DNA of 64,000 bases from Panicum virgatum (Eukaryota; Streptophyta; Magnoliopsida; Poales; Poaceae), in the NCBI RefSeq assembly GCF_016808335.1, contig NC_053147.1, positions 15,920,913 through 15,984,912 of the forward strand, read 5' to 3'. The notes under the pieces were generated by a model. That model searched no databases and was not told where the DNA came from. It worked only from the letters and a program-made list of their open reading frames with translations. A program made the translations under genes and the position numbers. Every line of letters starts with the position of its first letter. Within the stretch, counting starts at the first letter, position 1. Positions 27,153-40,400 of the stretch are shown here, one piece after another.

Positions 27153-27161
27153 TTATTTCAT

Positions 27162-27599
27162 AGCGACGACGTTCGTAATACAGATGTAGATCCAACAGAT
27201 CGAGAGATAAAGGGAAGTTAATTAGCCTATGTATAAACGCATCGTCCACACATGATCCTGATTGTGAGGAAATGTCACGAAGCTAGAGGGTAAAACTGAC
27301 ACAACTCAACAGCACAGATGTCCCAAATTGATAAGTGCAACGCGTGATGGGCTCATTAGAATCAGGTACATGTTACAAGAACCACAAAGTTAACAAACCC
27401 TCTGGTACTGGAGCCCGTCCTACTGCTAATGCTACTGCTATAGCTACCTCAGATATCATATCAAAGGACCATACAATGATACAAGGACCACAAAGTTAAC
27501 AGCAACCAAATCTCTATCGGGCTACTACTACGTACCTCTCGATCATCATCGTCATCATCATCAATGGCTTCAAAAAAAAAAGAGAGAACCTCTCAGTCA
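27162..27599. other. 3' flank of the WRKY gene
   Basis: This is AT-rich DNA between the Pack-MULE and the WRKY stop codon. It should include the WRKY 3' untranslated region, transcribed leftward. No other feature is seen. Confidence 0.5.
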
Positions 27600-29973
27600 T
27601 CAGTGGTGGTGATTGTCGCCATCGTCGTTGTGGATGAAGGATGGAAACATGTCCTGCAAGAGTCCAGCGTAGTCCTGCGCCATGAAGTGCTGCATCCGGA
27701 GCGGAGCGCTAGTTGTTGTAGCGGAGGTGGTGGCCGTGGCAGCGGTAGTACCAGCCGTACCGACAATGGCAGCAAGGCCATGCTGCTGGTGGTCAGGCAG
27801 CGCATGGCTTGACATGGCGTTCGCCTGCTGCAACCCGGAGCCGGCGGCGGCGGCGCCCGCGCCGCTCATCACCAGCTGCTGCATGGCGTGGTGGTGGCCC
27901 TCCTGCTGCTGCTGCGGCGGCGGCTGCAGGAGCCCGAGAGCGTCGAAGGCGCCGGGCCTGAAGGTGAGGCCGCCGGCGCCGACACCCGGGATCCGGAAGT
28001 GCTGGTGGTGGAGGTTCGCGTGGTGGTGCGCGGCGAGGAGGTGGGAGCTCCCGCGCAGCGTGGCCGGGATGGGGTGCGTGTGCTTGCCCTCGTACGTGGT
28101 GATCACCACCGCCGCGTCCTGGAACGACCGCTCCACCCGCTTCTTCACCGGGCACTTCTGCGTCGTGCACCGGTAGTAGCTCCTGCATTTTGCATCATCA
28201 AGCACCACATGATTTGCTCGTCGTGAGAACCCTAGCTAATTCGTGGATGCGTGAGGTGACGTGGCGAGTACTGAACACCTGATGATTTTTTTTTGAAAGA
28301 ATTTTTTTTGAACGAAGAACACCTGATGATTAAGTACAAAAGAAAAGGAATTAACATGTACACACGTACCTCGGGAATGGGCTGTTCTTGACGGCTTTCT
28401 GGCCGTACTTGCGCCACCGGTAGCCGTCCTCGAGGTGGTCGACCTCGCTCTTGGTCATGAACGCGAACCGCGGCTGCCGCGGCCGCTTCTCGCCCTTGCC
28501 CTTGCCCTTCGCCGACCTGCAGATCACACGCGCACACATGCCAACTTGGTAAATCTGTTCAAACATGGCGGTAGCTAGATCTGAATACATGTCTTGAGTG
28601 TGCTAGTAGATGCTGCGTTCATACTCGTACAAACTACAAGTCCATTATTATTCAAACATGCTTGGCTGTCGTGGAAGAGTAGCTATGTACGGTCCGACGA
28701 CGCACGCATACATGCTGGGTTCGACGATCAGGTTCACACAGTGCAAGTGCAACATGCAGTTCTTAAAATTCTGTTCTGCTGGATTCGGAGAGCCGTCATG
28801 GTCACAGGTTTGCAACAAAAAGGGAAGTTGCAAAGTATACTTCGATGAGATTTAATGATCAGTTGGGCAAGCTAGCTACTGATTGGATTGATCAAAGTCG
28901 TCTGCCGATCTTAAATCCTTCCGGGCGGGTGTGGTTATGATCTATGAAAACGGCAGGCAGTTGGTGCAGTCAAATTGGAGGTAGATGCCAAGACAAGGAA
29001 GACGAAATCAAGGAGGCAAGGTAAAGCCTATATTTGTGAAGCAAAAAGGTGCCATCGATCGACTTTTGTATATGTAGAACCCTAAAGATCAAGTTCTTTT
29101 CGTTTCCTTTTCTTGGGGATGCAGCTTGCTAAACGAGAAACCCTAGCAGAGTTCACACTGCACCTTGTCCAAACCGAAGATGCAAGCGACAACAAATAGT
29201 ACTCATTTTGCATGTGGATGAAGGGATTCGCTAACGAACAAGCAAGACCTTAGAGAGAAGTTACTCCATATGTAAATCTGCTCCAGATCCTGATTCATGC
29301 ATGTTCTACAGATTAAAAAAATCCGGTGACTAAAATTTCTCGGAGATTAAACTATCGCATCAAAGACTTGTTAGCAAATCAAACATCTACATAATATATG
29401 AGGCTATATAGCTGATCTAAAAGAACAACTGCAAGATCCGGACAGAAAAATTTTCTGAAGAGATGGTCGAAATCTGATCAGATCAACTCACCCTTTCTTG
29501 TTCTTCTCCTCGCCTTCCCCATCTCCCTTGGCCGCCGCTGATCCGTCCTTGCTCTCCTCCCCCTCCTCCTTCTTGCACTTCCCGGCCGACTCCTCGCCCG
29601 CTCCGGCGCCGGCGCCGCAGGCCTCGCTCGACGTCGACGACATCGACATGCTGTTCGGCGTGAGCGGCGCCGTCGTCGTCCCGCCCCCGCTGCCGGCCGC
29701 AGCGCCGGTAGTGTCCACCACGAGCTCCCTCTTCACGTCATCGTCCACGGCCGGCACGTCGAAGTCGTCCCCCGCGAACGCGTCGTAGTCCAGCGGCGTC
29801 GGCGCGCTCGCGTGCAGGTAGTCCGTGAACCACGGCTGCTGCATCATCGGCGTCGGCGCGTCGGGCTGCTGCGCGAACAGCGACGCCAGCTCGTCGTGGA
29901 ACTGGAAGTCCCCGGAGAAGTGGTGCTGGTGGTGGCCGCCGGCGCCGGCGTGGTCATGCCTCGCGCCCGACAT
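27600..29973 (-). CDS. Group IIc WRKY transcription factor
   Basis: Three exons join in frame to 403 residues: 29973-29492, 28516-28370 and 28182-27600. One WRKY domain is present: WRKYGQK at residues 195-201, then a C2H2 zinc finger of the pattern C-X4-C-X23-H-X-H (CTTQKC to HTH). That pattern and the single domain define group II, and the KNSPFPRSYYRCT context is IIc. The intron between exons 2 and 3 splits the domain after PFPR, the conserved position for this group. The N-terminus is rich in His, Asp and acidic residues, with a Ser-rich segment (MSMSSTSSE) and a Lys-rich stretch before the domain. The C-terminus has long Ala/Gln/His tracts, usual for grass orthologues. The protein is expected to bind W-box (TTGAC) promoter sites in the nucleus, often in stress or defence responses; the specific role is not readable here. 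Confidence 0.95.
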
Positions 29974-30260
29974 GGAGAGATGATCGGCAGGTGCTGCTCG
30001 CTGCCTCAGAGATCAACAAGCTGGTGGCCTTGAGCGTGTGTGCTCGCTCGCTCTTCACATATAGATTGCTCCAGCTAGCAGTAGCAGCCTAGCGGTCAGG
30101 TGTGGCGACAGGCGAGAGAGAGAAGATGAGGAAAGGGAGAGGTGTGTAAGCAAGGGAGCTTAGCTTGGTAGAGAGTGTGATCGTGTGCGGGGGAAAGATC
30201 AGAGATGGATGGGTGGTTGGGTGGGAGGGCTAGCTAATAAGGGCTCCGGTTAGAATGACT
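29974..30260 (-). promoter_or_regulatory. Probable promoter and leader of the WRKY gene
   Basis: Read on the minus strand, a TATA-like CTATATGTGA lies about 85-95 bp before the start codon, preceded by a GA-rich stretch (30110-30135). The exact start site is inferred. Confidence 0.4.
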
Positions 30261-33200
30261 AGTTAGTTTGTGGCTTGCTTAAAGTTAGTGAATTGATTTG
30301 ATTCGTCCTGTCAGCAGTAAACTTTCTTTATGTTCTAGTAGCATCAGACTTTTTTACCAGTTCTCTAGAGCAAAAGTCGGTGCCAGTTCTTTTATCCTGT
30401 TGCACTCTACCACTTCTCCTATCAACTGGAACACGAGGAAGACGTCAAATTTTGCTTCTTTTGCAAATCGTAGCTAGGTGAATTTGCATTTGCAAGTGAA
30501 TTTTAGCCGATTTCCTCGCTTGGTGTGTGTGTGTGTTCCAACGGGCCCGTCTTGTACAGGTAGGTTTCTTTCTGGTTACCAATTGCAGAGCTGTTTGTTT
30601 CAGACAAGAGTTTGTCTGCTTCTAAAAAGTCATTAGCAACAGTGGAGCAACACTAGTGGGGTTAGCAGCGGTCCAAGGTCGCAGGCGCATCTGGTGAGTC
30701 AGCGACGGCTACCGGGCGCAACCGGTCACGTAGGTCAAACAGCCGGAGCTGCGTCAAACCGTTCAAACTCTCCTTCACCGACACGTGTCCGTGCCGCTTT
30801 GACCGGCCCCACTTCTCTGACCCAGCCGCGGCCCCTGTGGGTTGTTGATGCCAGCATGACGCTGCCGGTGCCTAACCGACGGCTGCGGGCTGCCACGCCA
30901 CGGACGCCGCGGAGCTGCGGGCCCGATAAATCTCTTTCTGCCAGGTGGGCCACACCCTCGCTGGGTCTCTGCATAGGAGTCGGAGAAGAGATCCCTTCAA
31001 CTTGAACAGCGACCACCGGCGGCGAGCCATCAGAGATGAGCGAGAGATGCCGCCCCTGTCGCTCGTCTGAATGAATGCGAGCGGCCGGAGCCACGCCGCG
31101 CGCGCTCGCGGTCGGGCGGCGAGCCCGCGCCCTGGGACAGGTCACGAGGTTGGTCGCGGGCGGACCGACCGCGGACTGCGGCGGCGTACGTGTACGCCCA
31201 CCGATCGATCGGGCGACGATGGCCGCCGGGCCGGCGAAAGCAATGCGAGCGCGCTGGCGGCAGCCCTCCTTCCTGGCTCCGGGGTGCTCCGCTCTTTCGT
31301 GTGCGTTTCGCTTGATTTGACGCGAGAGCTCGATCGCTGTATAAGGGCGACTTTTTTGCTGCGGCGAAAAGGTTAGACTTGGCACGATCGCGCGGCGGCG
31401 GCAGCGACGGAAAAGTCACTGAGACCGAGCGCCGCCGCTCGATTTCTCGCCGTAGCATTTTGGTTCAGATTTCAACGGCCAGAGAAGTAGCTAGCGGTTT
31501 AGACAATCGGTCCACTGGTTTCTTCATGCTGCACAGATCCCATGCGCCTCACGATGGTTTATTAGTGTAGTTGGTAACAATAACATAATTGCTGCTGCTG
31601 TTGTGTTCAGCAGATTTGAGTTCACATTATGATTTGACGCCAAATGACGCCTTAGCGCTCTAGCTAGCAACATGGTCTCAGTCTCTCAGATGATCACCAT
31701 CAGGTTGTCATCGTTTAAATATAGTTTTGTTTACTGTAATCGCGTGGACTAACGATCTAGTTCCCGTGATGCAGCTCTAGGCGCTGCTTCAGGCTTAGAA
31801 TAGCATATATCACTCAACAACCAGCAATAATAGGCGTTTGAAAACCGCATGAACTTTCTATATATATAACCGGAACGGCGCCTAGCTGGATTATCCAGGT
31901 ACACGCAGCGTTTTCTTGATGCCTTATTATTCGACAGTTGGGTGCTGAATCCCATCAGGGTTTGGTATCAGGGTACTTCATTCATCAGTCAAGGCTCAAG
32001 ACAGCGTTGGCACCCTGACCAGAACAACCGCACTAGCTCTTTTCTGTCGCAACCAGGACGCAACGAAATTCAGAGTTCAGACACAAGGAGGTGATGGCCC
32101 TTTGGTTCAGACTTCAAACAGAGGGATAAACGTATTATAGTACCGCAGTGGAGTAGGAATCTTTGGCACTGATTAATTCTTAACAAAGTTTTTTGTGCAG
32201 TGTTTATATTTGACATAAAAATTTATAGGATAAGTATTGGAAGCGGCCAAACCAAAGTCAATCGCATGCAGATCTGCAGATGCACGGAAAGGACAACTGC
32301 TATCCACAGAAAAAGATACTTTTTGGTCCCAATAAATATATTTACAAAGCTGACAGCAACTGGGAGGGAGTGCAGCAAGCAAAGCACGTCAAATGCGAGG
32401 CACCCAACTACTAACCTACGTGTATCCAAACGTCGCTACCCCCATTTGTTAATCCCCTGCGAGACCCGGCCGGTGACTTGCGATCATCTGCCAGAGCTTT
32501 GACCTGCGCCAAGGTCCCCTGTGGGCCGGGCTCGCTCGCGCGACACGACCCCGGAGTAAAATAACCCCTGGTCTATCACTTTGGTTAATCCAAGCAAAGA
32601 CCGTGTCCTCACCTAATCCGCAAAGCTACACGACAACAAGCATCGTCGTCCTATATACACGAAGGAAAGAAAATTATTTTGTCCCATTTTGTCGTGGCAT
32701 CCTATCTACCAGCACTAGCGTGAATTCCCATGCATCTGTGTTTATACTCGTACTCTGGAATGCTAGATGCCCATCAAAGCATTTTTGAAGTCACAAGATG
32801 CCTTCAAAAATGCTTTTGAACTCGCAGGATGTATATACCTGCAGGATGAGTTTAAATATAAAAAAGAATTGGGAGAATACTTTTATCTGCCTTGCTTGCA
32901 TAGTGAATGGATTGTGGTACTAGAGAAATTCCTTGTGCTTGTTCTAGAATGAAAGATGGAAGGAAGACTGCAGCATGAGAATGTTGACCGGATCAACCAT
33001 CACTCAACGCTGGCTGGTACGTAATCGTACATGTTTGGCCGCTAATTCCGTCATGGAAATTAAAGGTTTGTTTTTTTTAAAAGGAGGAGATTAAAGGTTC
33101 GACACAGAGGTGACTGGTACTGTGGTACATCTCTCACCTTTGAAGTTTGAACGGGGAGGCATACAGCTCCCGCTTTTGGACTCCAGTCCACCACCGTCCC

Positions 33201-35785
33201 TCTGCTCTCGCGGCTCACATCGATCCCCGCCGGCCGACGTGCCGCCGCCGTCGTTCTGGCGACCGGGTTCCGGAACTGCCGCCATCCGGAATCCGAGCTG
33301 CATTTACATTGGTACTAACACGCTATGCGATCATCATTATGCTGCTAATGCATTTTTGCAGCTCTATGCAATGCATGGGTTAGGCTCCCTTGGAATGAGC
33401 GTGGCCTGCCAGGAGCCCAAGGCCAAAGGACAGCAAGTACTAGTTGCTTAATTAAATTCTTTTTCTTACATGAAAAGCATAACACTTTCTTCTTGATTCT
33501 TTTCAGAAACCTTTCTGATTGATAGGTTTCTCACCTGCAGAAAGATGGATCAACATGTACTTGCACGCAAGATATAGAATTATCTCCAAGCCTCTGCACT
33601 TCTGTCTAGCTATTAGCAGCCTACAGGCTACATCACATGGATCACAAGGCTGCCAAACACACGAAAAAAAAGGGAGTTGTAAGAAAATTTCCTATAATCT
33701 GAAGTTCTGCTAATGAATTCTTCAATCTCTGTACGGTGTCAACAGTTAAGAAAAAGATCTTTGCAGGCGTAAATAAATCATGAAAAGACAGTATATTTAT
33801 TTTGACAGGCTTGACTTGATCAGGTTAAGAATTGGACTATAGCCTCACCAAGTCAAGTTCAGCTCTTGGACTGCGTTCCAACTGTTCAACTTGGAAGAGT
33901 GATCATCGTGTCATTGTCTTCAAGGGTGCAACTGTGCAGTTTAATATATTGATTTGTTATCTATCCGGGAAAGGGCTAAGCATTTTTCGTATTTCACTCT
34001 CTGGTTCGCACAAAAAAATTACCTTAGCATACGATAAGTTGCTAATTAATCACATTCTTTCTACTTTGAATCCTTCGTAATTCAGTCAAAAAAAATCCGG
34101 CGTCCTGGAAGATTTTATTCCACTCTTATGGTAATGGTTTTTTCAGCATCTTGGTTACTCCTGATCCTGAATGCTTCGTAGGACATATTTTCCAAACTAT
34201 TCCTGCCAAGGAATAATAAGCATCTTTGAAAAGTCCCTGGGTGAAAACAACATCCCATTTGCCTCTCCTGCCAAACACATGAGATACTGCAACCAGGCGC
34301 ATAGATCCTCGTGGAAAAAGAAAAGAGCAGGAATCTTTTCCATGTTCAAACGCGGGCACTCCTGCTAGAAGCCAGTACAATTACCGTATAAATTCCACTA
34401 TCACAAAATTTTGCAGCGCGTTCCTGATCTTGTCAAAAGAGAGAAATGCCAAAGATTTCAACTGTGGACATGCTTATTCAGTCAGTCAGATCGCCTCTGG
34501 GAACGAACCAGGCCATCAACTTGACTGAGTCGCATTCGCAAAGCCCGGCAGGTTACTGATGACCATAGGAAAGACAGGCGCGAGAAAAGTCTGCAGCTTT
34601 CTAGGGTTGGTTGCTGGATAATGGGTAGGAAAACCTCGCATTTCAGTATCTTTTTCACCCCACTGAAGGACAGGACGTAGAAAGGTTAACTTTTCCAATC
34701 TGAAAATCTCATCCCTTTTGATCCTGCTTTTGTAATCTGAAAACTCACGCCCTGTATGAGCTGAAAGTGATCTGAGCCGGGACTTGGATCTGATGCCGAG
34801 GGCAGGGCTTTTTGGCTGAAGAATTATCCATGTATTGGCCTAGTCTCCTGAATCTTGGACCAGGAAAACCACACTGGCTCTATGGTTGAGGAAAACCACA
34901 ATGGTTCCATGGCAGAGGCTGCTATCCAACACTATTCTCGTAACGAAAATAACAAACAGGTACTGACCGTGAAATTTTTTCTACTGAATTGTCTCGGCAC
35001 CTGTACATTTCGTTTGACCTGTGTCGCTGCGTCCTTTTTATTACTCTGGCGTTAAGACTTTCGGAGCTTGAGTTTCTCTGAACATTTGGTAAAACCAAGT
35101 CCTTACCGAGGGAATACTTCCTGGTGAATGGTGATGCGATCAGTCAGCAGAGACCATAGCGGATATAAAATCCAAGGGCGCAGCACACATATGCTAGTAC
35201 ACCTTGTGGGCATGGCATGCTGAACTTCGGTGGCAAAGTCAACAGAGGAGACGACCCCTGCTGTTCCTGTTCCAAAGGCATTTCTGTGGAGATCCACTCC
35301 CCTATAGTTTACTCCTGTTATACTCATTTGGACCAGTGCCATGAGACCAGCCAATAAACATTGGAAGCTTTCAGAGGCAGGATCTGTGTCATGTGATCCA
35401 CTCGTGAAGGATTGTTAACGCGCAGACCAGGAACCTGCAGGCAGGGCTGATCAGTTTTGTTTATGTGGCAGGTGAATGGTTTCATTCCCAAATAATTGTG
35501 TTTTATGCTTGGCCCTTTTGACTCGCTTCTTGTCATATCATTATGTTTCTTTTGGCATTTGTCTGCCTCTTTTTCTGGGGCTGCAGCTACGGCCTGGCAG
35601 GGAATCTTTTTTGCATGAACCCCATCCTTGAAGGTTCACACTGCAGTGCTGGGGGGCCTCCAGATTAGATCATTACCTGGCTAAAAAAGGCTGGAGAATG
35701 CGATCTGTTTCTGTACATACACAGGCCTTGCTCAGTTGCTCCCTTGCTCTCAGCTCCTTGTGGGTTTGAGCACTTCAGCAGAATG
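30261..35785. other. Long intergenic region, no supported gene
   Basis: About 5.5 kb hold only short overlapping frames. A GC-rich block (30680-31460) opens frames on both strands with no recognisable domain. A short frame near 34855 encodes two similar peptides (ENHTGSM and ENHNGSM) and is followed by a GT, but no partner exons were found. The hairpin at 32776-32816 is annotated separately. Confidence 0.45.
32776..32816. repeat. 15-bp perfect hairpin with 11-bp loop
   Basis: AAAGCATTTTTGAAG at 32776-32790 pairs exactly with CTTCAAAAATGCTTT at 32802-32816. It is too short for a typical plant miRNA precursor; the function is unknown. Confidence 0.65.
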
Positions 35786-37418
35786 TTTTTTTTTTAATAA
35801 AAGGCAGGAGCACTGTTACATCATATAAGAAGAAGAATCATTCGTATGTAACACGCCGAAGCGAACACCACCACCATCACACAAACAACGCACGCAAACA
35901 ACACACCCAACAAAACACTACACCACCACAAACTGGGAGAGTAAGCGAAAGAAACCGCTGCGAACTGCGCCCTCGTTGCCAACGCTGTGCCACGCCAAAA
36001 GCCACGGCCCGCTGCAAGTCTGAGCGGCACCTCGAACTCCTCCACCATGGGAGATCACCCTCAAGCCACACACACGATCGTCGATCCCCCTGTCCCAGGA
36101 GCATCAGTAGAACACCCCCGTCGCAGCGCCGATGAATATCACTGATCCTGGCCACTCTGCGTGGGGGGCCTCGCCTCTCCCACCGCCTCGCACTTCTCTG
36201 CCAAAGACTCAGATATATGAGACCGCTATAAGAGCGACACCTCAGCTCAGCCAACACCGGGGTCACCACAGCACCAAGCACGCCAGCGTAAGACCTCCAG
36301 CACCTAGGGGTGGTAAAGTGCCCAACATTTTGAATTAAAAAATCTAAGGGCCAGGCCCTAAAAGGGCCGGACTCTAATCTTATACAATTTTGAACTAAAA
36401 AATTTAAGGCCCTTGTTGGGCTGTGAAGAAGCCACTAAGGCCATGGCCCGTTACCACCCCTATCAGCACCCATGGGTCCTCTGCACCTCCCAGCCAACAC
36501 GAACCAAGCACACCTCCACTGCCGCTGCGCGCGAGCAACACCATCAACCAACTAGACCGGAGCGTTGCCTTATCGATTATCCCCGTTCGGGGTAACACCA
36601 CTACCTAACCAAAGCGGGCCTCAGATGCGGCACTTCCAAGGAAGGCACGACGCCAATGGCGCCGCCATCGCACGTCCAGAGATGGACAAGGTTCTCACCC
36701 TCGAGCGCCCCATGCAGCAGGGGACATGGTGCCTCACAATGGTGCCCCCAGCGGGGAGAACGACGCCACAAGGCGCCGCCACCATCGCCACTGAAAAAGG
36801 CGTCGGTGAAGGCTTTCGCCCGACTCAGCACTATGCCTGCCACACGTCCTTGGTCAAGCCAGTAGCCCACTCATCGTCGCCTCCACTGGAAGATGCCCGG
36901 CCCACCCCGAAGCACCACCACGACGCCATCAACATGCACCAGCAGCCCCCAACCCCACGACCAAGGCGACGCCGGGCCAGCATCACCGTCGAGAAGCACC
37001 AACCGCCTCACCTCAGATCCCGTCGCCCGAGTGCCAGCCACGGCCACGGCCACGGCAAGCCACGGCCGGGCCACGACCCGCAGCCGCCACCACCAGCCCC
37101 CTGCGCCCAATCACACCGGCCGCCGCTACCGCCGTCGACCTGCACCGGCCGCCACCACCATCGCCGCATCCCAGCGCCGGCCGCCGCCCCCACGCACATC
37201 ACGCCGGATCCGTGGCCAGCCGCCGCCGCGACGGCGGCGCGGCGGCCCGCCGCCGCCTTCCCCGCAGTTCGCGCGGGTTGCGGCAGCCCGCTCGGGCGGC
37301 GGCGCGACGGAGGGGAATGGGATGAGGGAGGCGGCGGCTAGGGTTTGGAGTCCGCTCGGTCGCCCGCGCAGGGGGCGACGCGAGCGGAGAACGGGGCCTC
37401 TTCTTACGGCCAGGATCT
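35786..37418 (-). mobile_element. Retroposon (LINE-type, non-autonomous or truncated) with poly(A) tail and 14-bp target duplication
   Basis: The near-identical words ACTTCAGCAGAATG (35772-35785) and ACTTCACCAGAATG (37419-37432) bracket the segment. Just inside the left copy is a run of ten T, the complement of a poly(A) tail, so the element is inserted on the minus strand with its 3' end at 35786. The tail and a ~14-bp variable duplication are diagnostic of target-primed reverse transcription. The 5' part (minus strand, from 37418) is GC-rich and includes CCAAACCCTAGCC. No reverse transcriptase domain is visible in 1.63 kb, so it relies on another LINE or lost its ORF2. A hAT-like MITE is nested at 36305-36462. 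Confidence 0.75.
36305..36462. mobile_element. hAT-like MITE nested in the retroposon
   Basis: The ends are TAGGGGTGGTAA and TTACCACCCCTA, a 12-bp exact inverted repeat. The flanking octamers CCAGCACC (36297-36304) and TCAGCACC (36463-36470) agree at 7 of 8 bases. Length is 158 bp. The interior has paired AAGGGCC and TTGAA(T/C)TAAAAAAT words. A relative with the same ends is at 59172-59313. Confidence 0.8.
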
Positions 37419-37432
37419 ACTTCACCAGAATG

Positions 37433-40400
37433 TTGATGAAACTATATAGCCTCTTTTTTTAACCCCGTGGGTAAAATCAAAATGTAAAAGGGAAAAGCTA
37501 CAAGATTCATGCAGGAAATTGGTTGACGATCTTTCTCCAGTGGGACATGACCGGAGAGTATGGAGAACAACATTTGAAAGTACACCATTCGTTCAAAAAA
37601 GAACAAAGTTGAACTTCGGCAAAATCGACCGTTGAGCTTTTGGGAAAAGGTGGGAGTGACTGAACATTGAACCAGCCTTGTTCTCATACGGAGACCATGG
37701 GTTCTCCGATCCGATCACGGTAGAGCGCGCGCCCAAGAACGCGTAATTCACTAGGCGCATAGGCCTGGCCGCACGCACATCTCAGGACGACAGCACCTCA
37801 CATGACGTGCTCTGCTCTGCCGCTCCTGTATGACCTCCACGGCTGCACCATGCTGCGTGCACCTGCAGACCCTAAACCTACATCTGTGTAGCCATGCCAT
37901 CCTCCCAAGTCCACCGCAGGCGCTCACGTTCACACCCGCCACCGGTTTCCCCACGGAGCCGAGCAAGCAGGAACACGGAGATCAGGCGGCTCGTGGCCCA
38001 GCACCTCCACTGCCCGCACGCTGGCTGCACGCACAGGCACACTGAGGCACAGCACCACAGCCCCCCCCCGGCCGGCCCACAGCCGCTCATGCAGCATTGC
38101 AGCACGCAGCAGAGACGCGTTCGCAGCCGCCGCCGAGCGCGAGGGCGGGGACAAGCGCAAGCGCGGCACGATGCGCGGCGGGGCACATGCCGCGGCAGTC
38201 AGCCCCGCACGCCCCGCCTCCCTTTGGGCTTTAGGCTAGATTCTCCTCCGGCTGCGGCTACCCATGCCGCAAGGTCGCCGAGGTCAACTCTCGCAGGCTG
38301 TTCTCGCGCTGAGTCAGTGCGAGCAGTAACAGTTAAAACGCACACGAGCGAGCAGGACTCGTGTGTGCTTTTGCGTGCATTGGGGTGCGTCGCGCTCGTT
38401 GCACGAGCACGGTGAAACCACGAGACGATGGAAGAGCTAGTAAAAAAGGCCGCGACTCTTGCCGCGGTGAACGGGGACAAACCGGGCACCGGGGTCAAAT
38501 GCGGCCACGGTGGCGACAGATCGTTTCCCGTCTCGGTCTCAGGGGAGGAGCATGGGCGCGACGGGATTGGGTTGGGAGACCAAGGCTGGCTGCCGGGCAG
38601 CAGCTGGGGCCTGGAAGGCGATGGAGTCAGAACGCTTGACCCGTTCGCTCTGCGCGGATACTTTTCGCCGTGCGCTTGCGCGACTCGCCGATGCTGTGCG
38701 GGTTGGACGGCGACTGGCGAGTAGCCCTAGCCCCCGCGGTCGAAGGAAAATCCGGGCGCGGCGGCTGGCAATTTGGAGCCCGTCACCCCGTCGGTGGTGT
38801 GTGCTCGCTCGTGCCTGCATGCACGGCACGGCGCTTACTGGGTTCGCTTGCACACCTGGACGGCTTTTCGAACGACGGGTGGACATGGACTTGAGCAGCA
38901 TGACGCATGAGCACACTGCACGATATTTAGTCTACTGTTTCGTTGAATAAAAGGAACAACATGAAGAAGAAGAATCTTTTTTTAAAAAAAAAGATGACGA
39001 AGAAGAAGAAACAAGAAGACTCGGACAATTCGGCCCAACTATATCCGTCGCTCTGCACCGCGACAGCCCATAATGTAGGCCCAAACAACAGAACGTCTCT
39101 CTGGGCCAAGCCTCCTTCTACCACTGGCCCACTGGGGTACTTTGGTCCGATTTGTTCTTTTTGCCGGGGCGCAATGCATGGGCCCGGCTTCAAATGTTCA
39201 TTTTGCCGATGATCTAAATGGGGCCCGTCTCCTGATTAAACTCTGTCGAAATAAAGCCTGACACCATGCTGGATCATCCATCACCAGACTGATCTCCCAA
39301 ACTTTGTAACTGTTCTTGTGGCCACTTTTTCTATGATAGCATATTCTTTTTCGCGACCGTGCCTGAGCACGTATTTCATTAAGAGAGAGAAATTTTGCCG
39401 ATGGGGTATCCCAAATACTCCCAGATCATGTTCAAAAGGTATCCCAAATACTCCGGGTATTTAGTCCCTGAACTTTGCCGATGGGGTGCATATATGACAG
39501 CATGGGTCAAAAGCATCACCGATAGACGCTGTTACCTGTACCATGCTTGAGCTCGACAGACGATATCTACTCTTTACATCTGAACACCATCACCTGTTCA
39601 TGGTGGTAAAGGTGGCGTCGAATATGGGATGCAGGCACCAGGCCATGGCTTTGCATAATTTACTACCGGAACTGGGTTTATCATTACACAGCTCTGCTCA
39701 CAGCGTCGAATATGGATTAAGATTTGCTAAGCAGCCGGCCGCCATTGGTTCTCCTAACAACAACCATCATGAGCAGGAAACGCCTCTCCCTTGTCCTGAT
39801 GACTCATGCGTGCGGGCAGGGAGACAGCAGAGCAGCGGTGGGCAGCTGTATACGCTCGTGCTGCGCCATCATTGTACCCAAATCCCCCCATTGTTCAGTG
39901 CTCGGGGCAGCAAAGTGAGCCATCCCAATTTTTCTTTTCGCTTGATGTTAGTGGGCCGCCTCCGAATTCCGAGACAGATGACAATGTTTAATTTTTTATT
40001 AGAAAAGGGTTCTACCCGGCTTTTAAATGACAATGTTTGCATAAACAAATCGGCGATCGCAGCGCTTATGTTTAACGCAGAAACAAATCAGGGATCATAG
40101 CGCTTTTTCCTCGGAATGATCTGCCACTTTATGCTGATTGCTTGTCTGTAACAGCGGGTTTTCAGGTGCAGACCCGATCCCTCTAATGAAAGCTGACCCT
40201 CGTCTGAATTCCAAACACGGTCAAGAGCCGAGTGGTCAATCGCCAGGACGCTCTGGAGACGCAAATCGGCAACACAGAGAAAGAAAAAAGCAGCCACCAC
40301 CACCATGCCGTGCTTCCTTTCGCGCCATCCAACGCTAGGGGCGCGCGGCGCCGCGCGCCCACTTCGTCCCTCCGGCGAAAGAGAAAGGGAGAGCCGGCAT

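Noticed and set aside
31975..31990. TTTGGTATCAGGGTAC, resembling a tRNA-Met primer-binding site
   Set aside because: No LTR, polypurine tract or duplication was found around it.
34855..34960. Possible exon encoding ENHTGSM/ENHNGSM repeats
   Set aside because: It starts with TTG, no ATG precedes it in frame, and no neighbouring exon could be matched.
36565..37341. 258-codon proline/arginine/histidine-rich frame
   Set aside because: It lies inside the retroposon, on the strand opposite to its direction, and has no domain.
39543..40100. 185-codon + frame
   Set aside because: No motif, weak codon bias, and direct repeats nearby; kept as intergenic.
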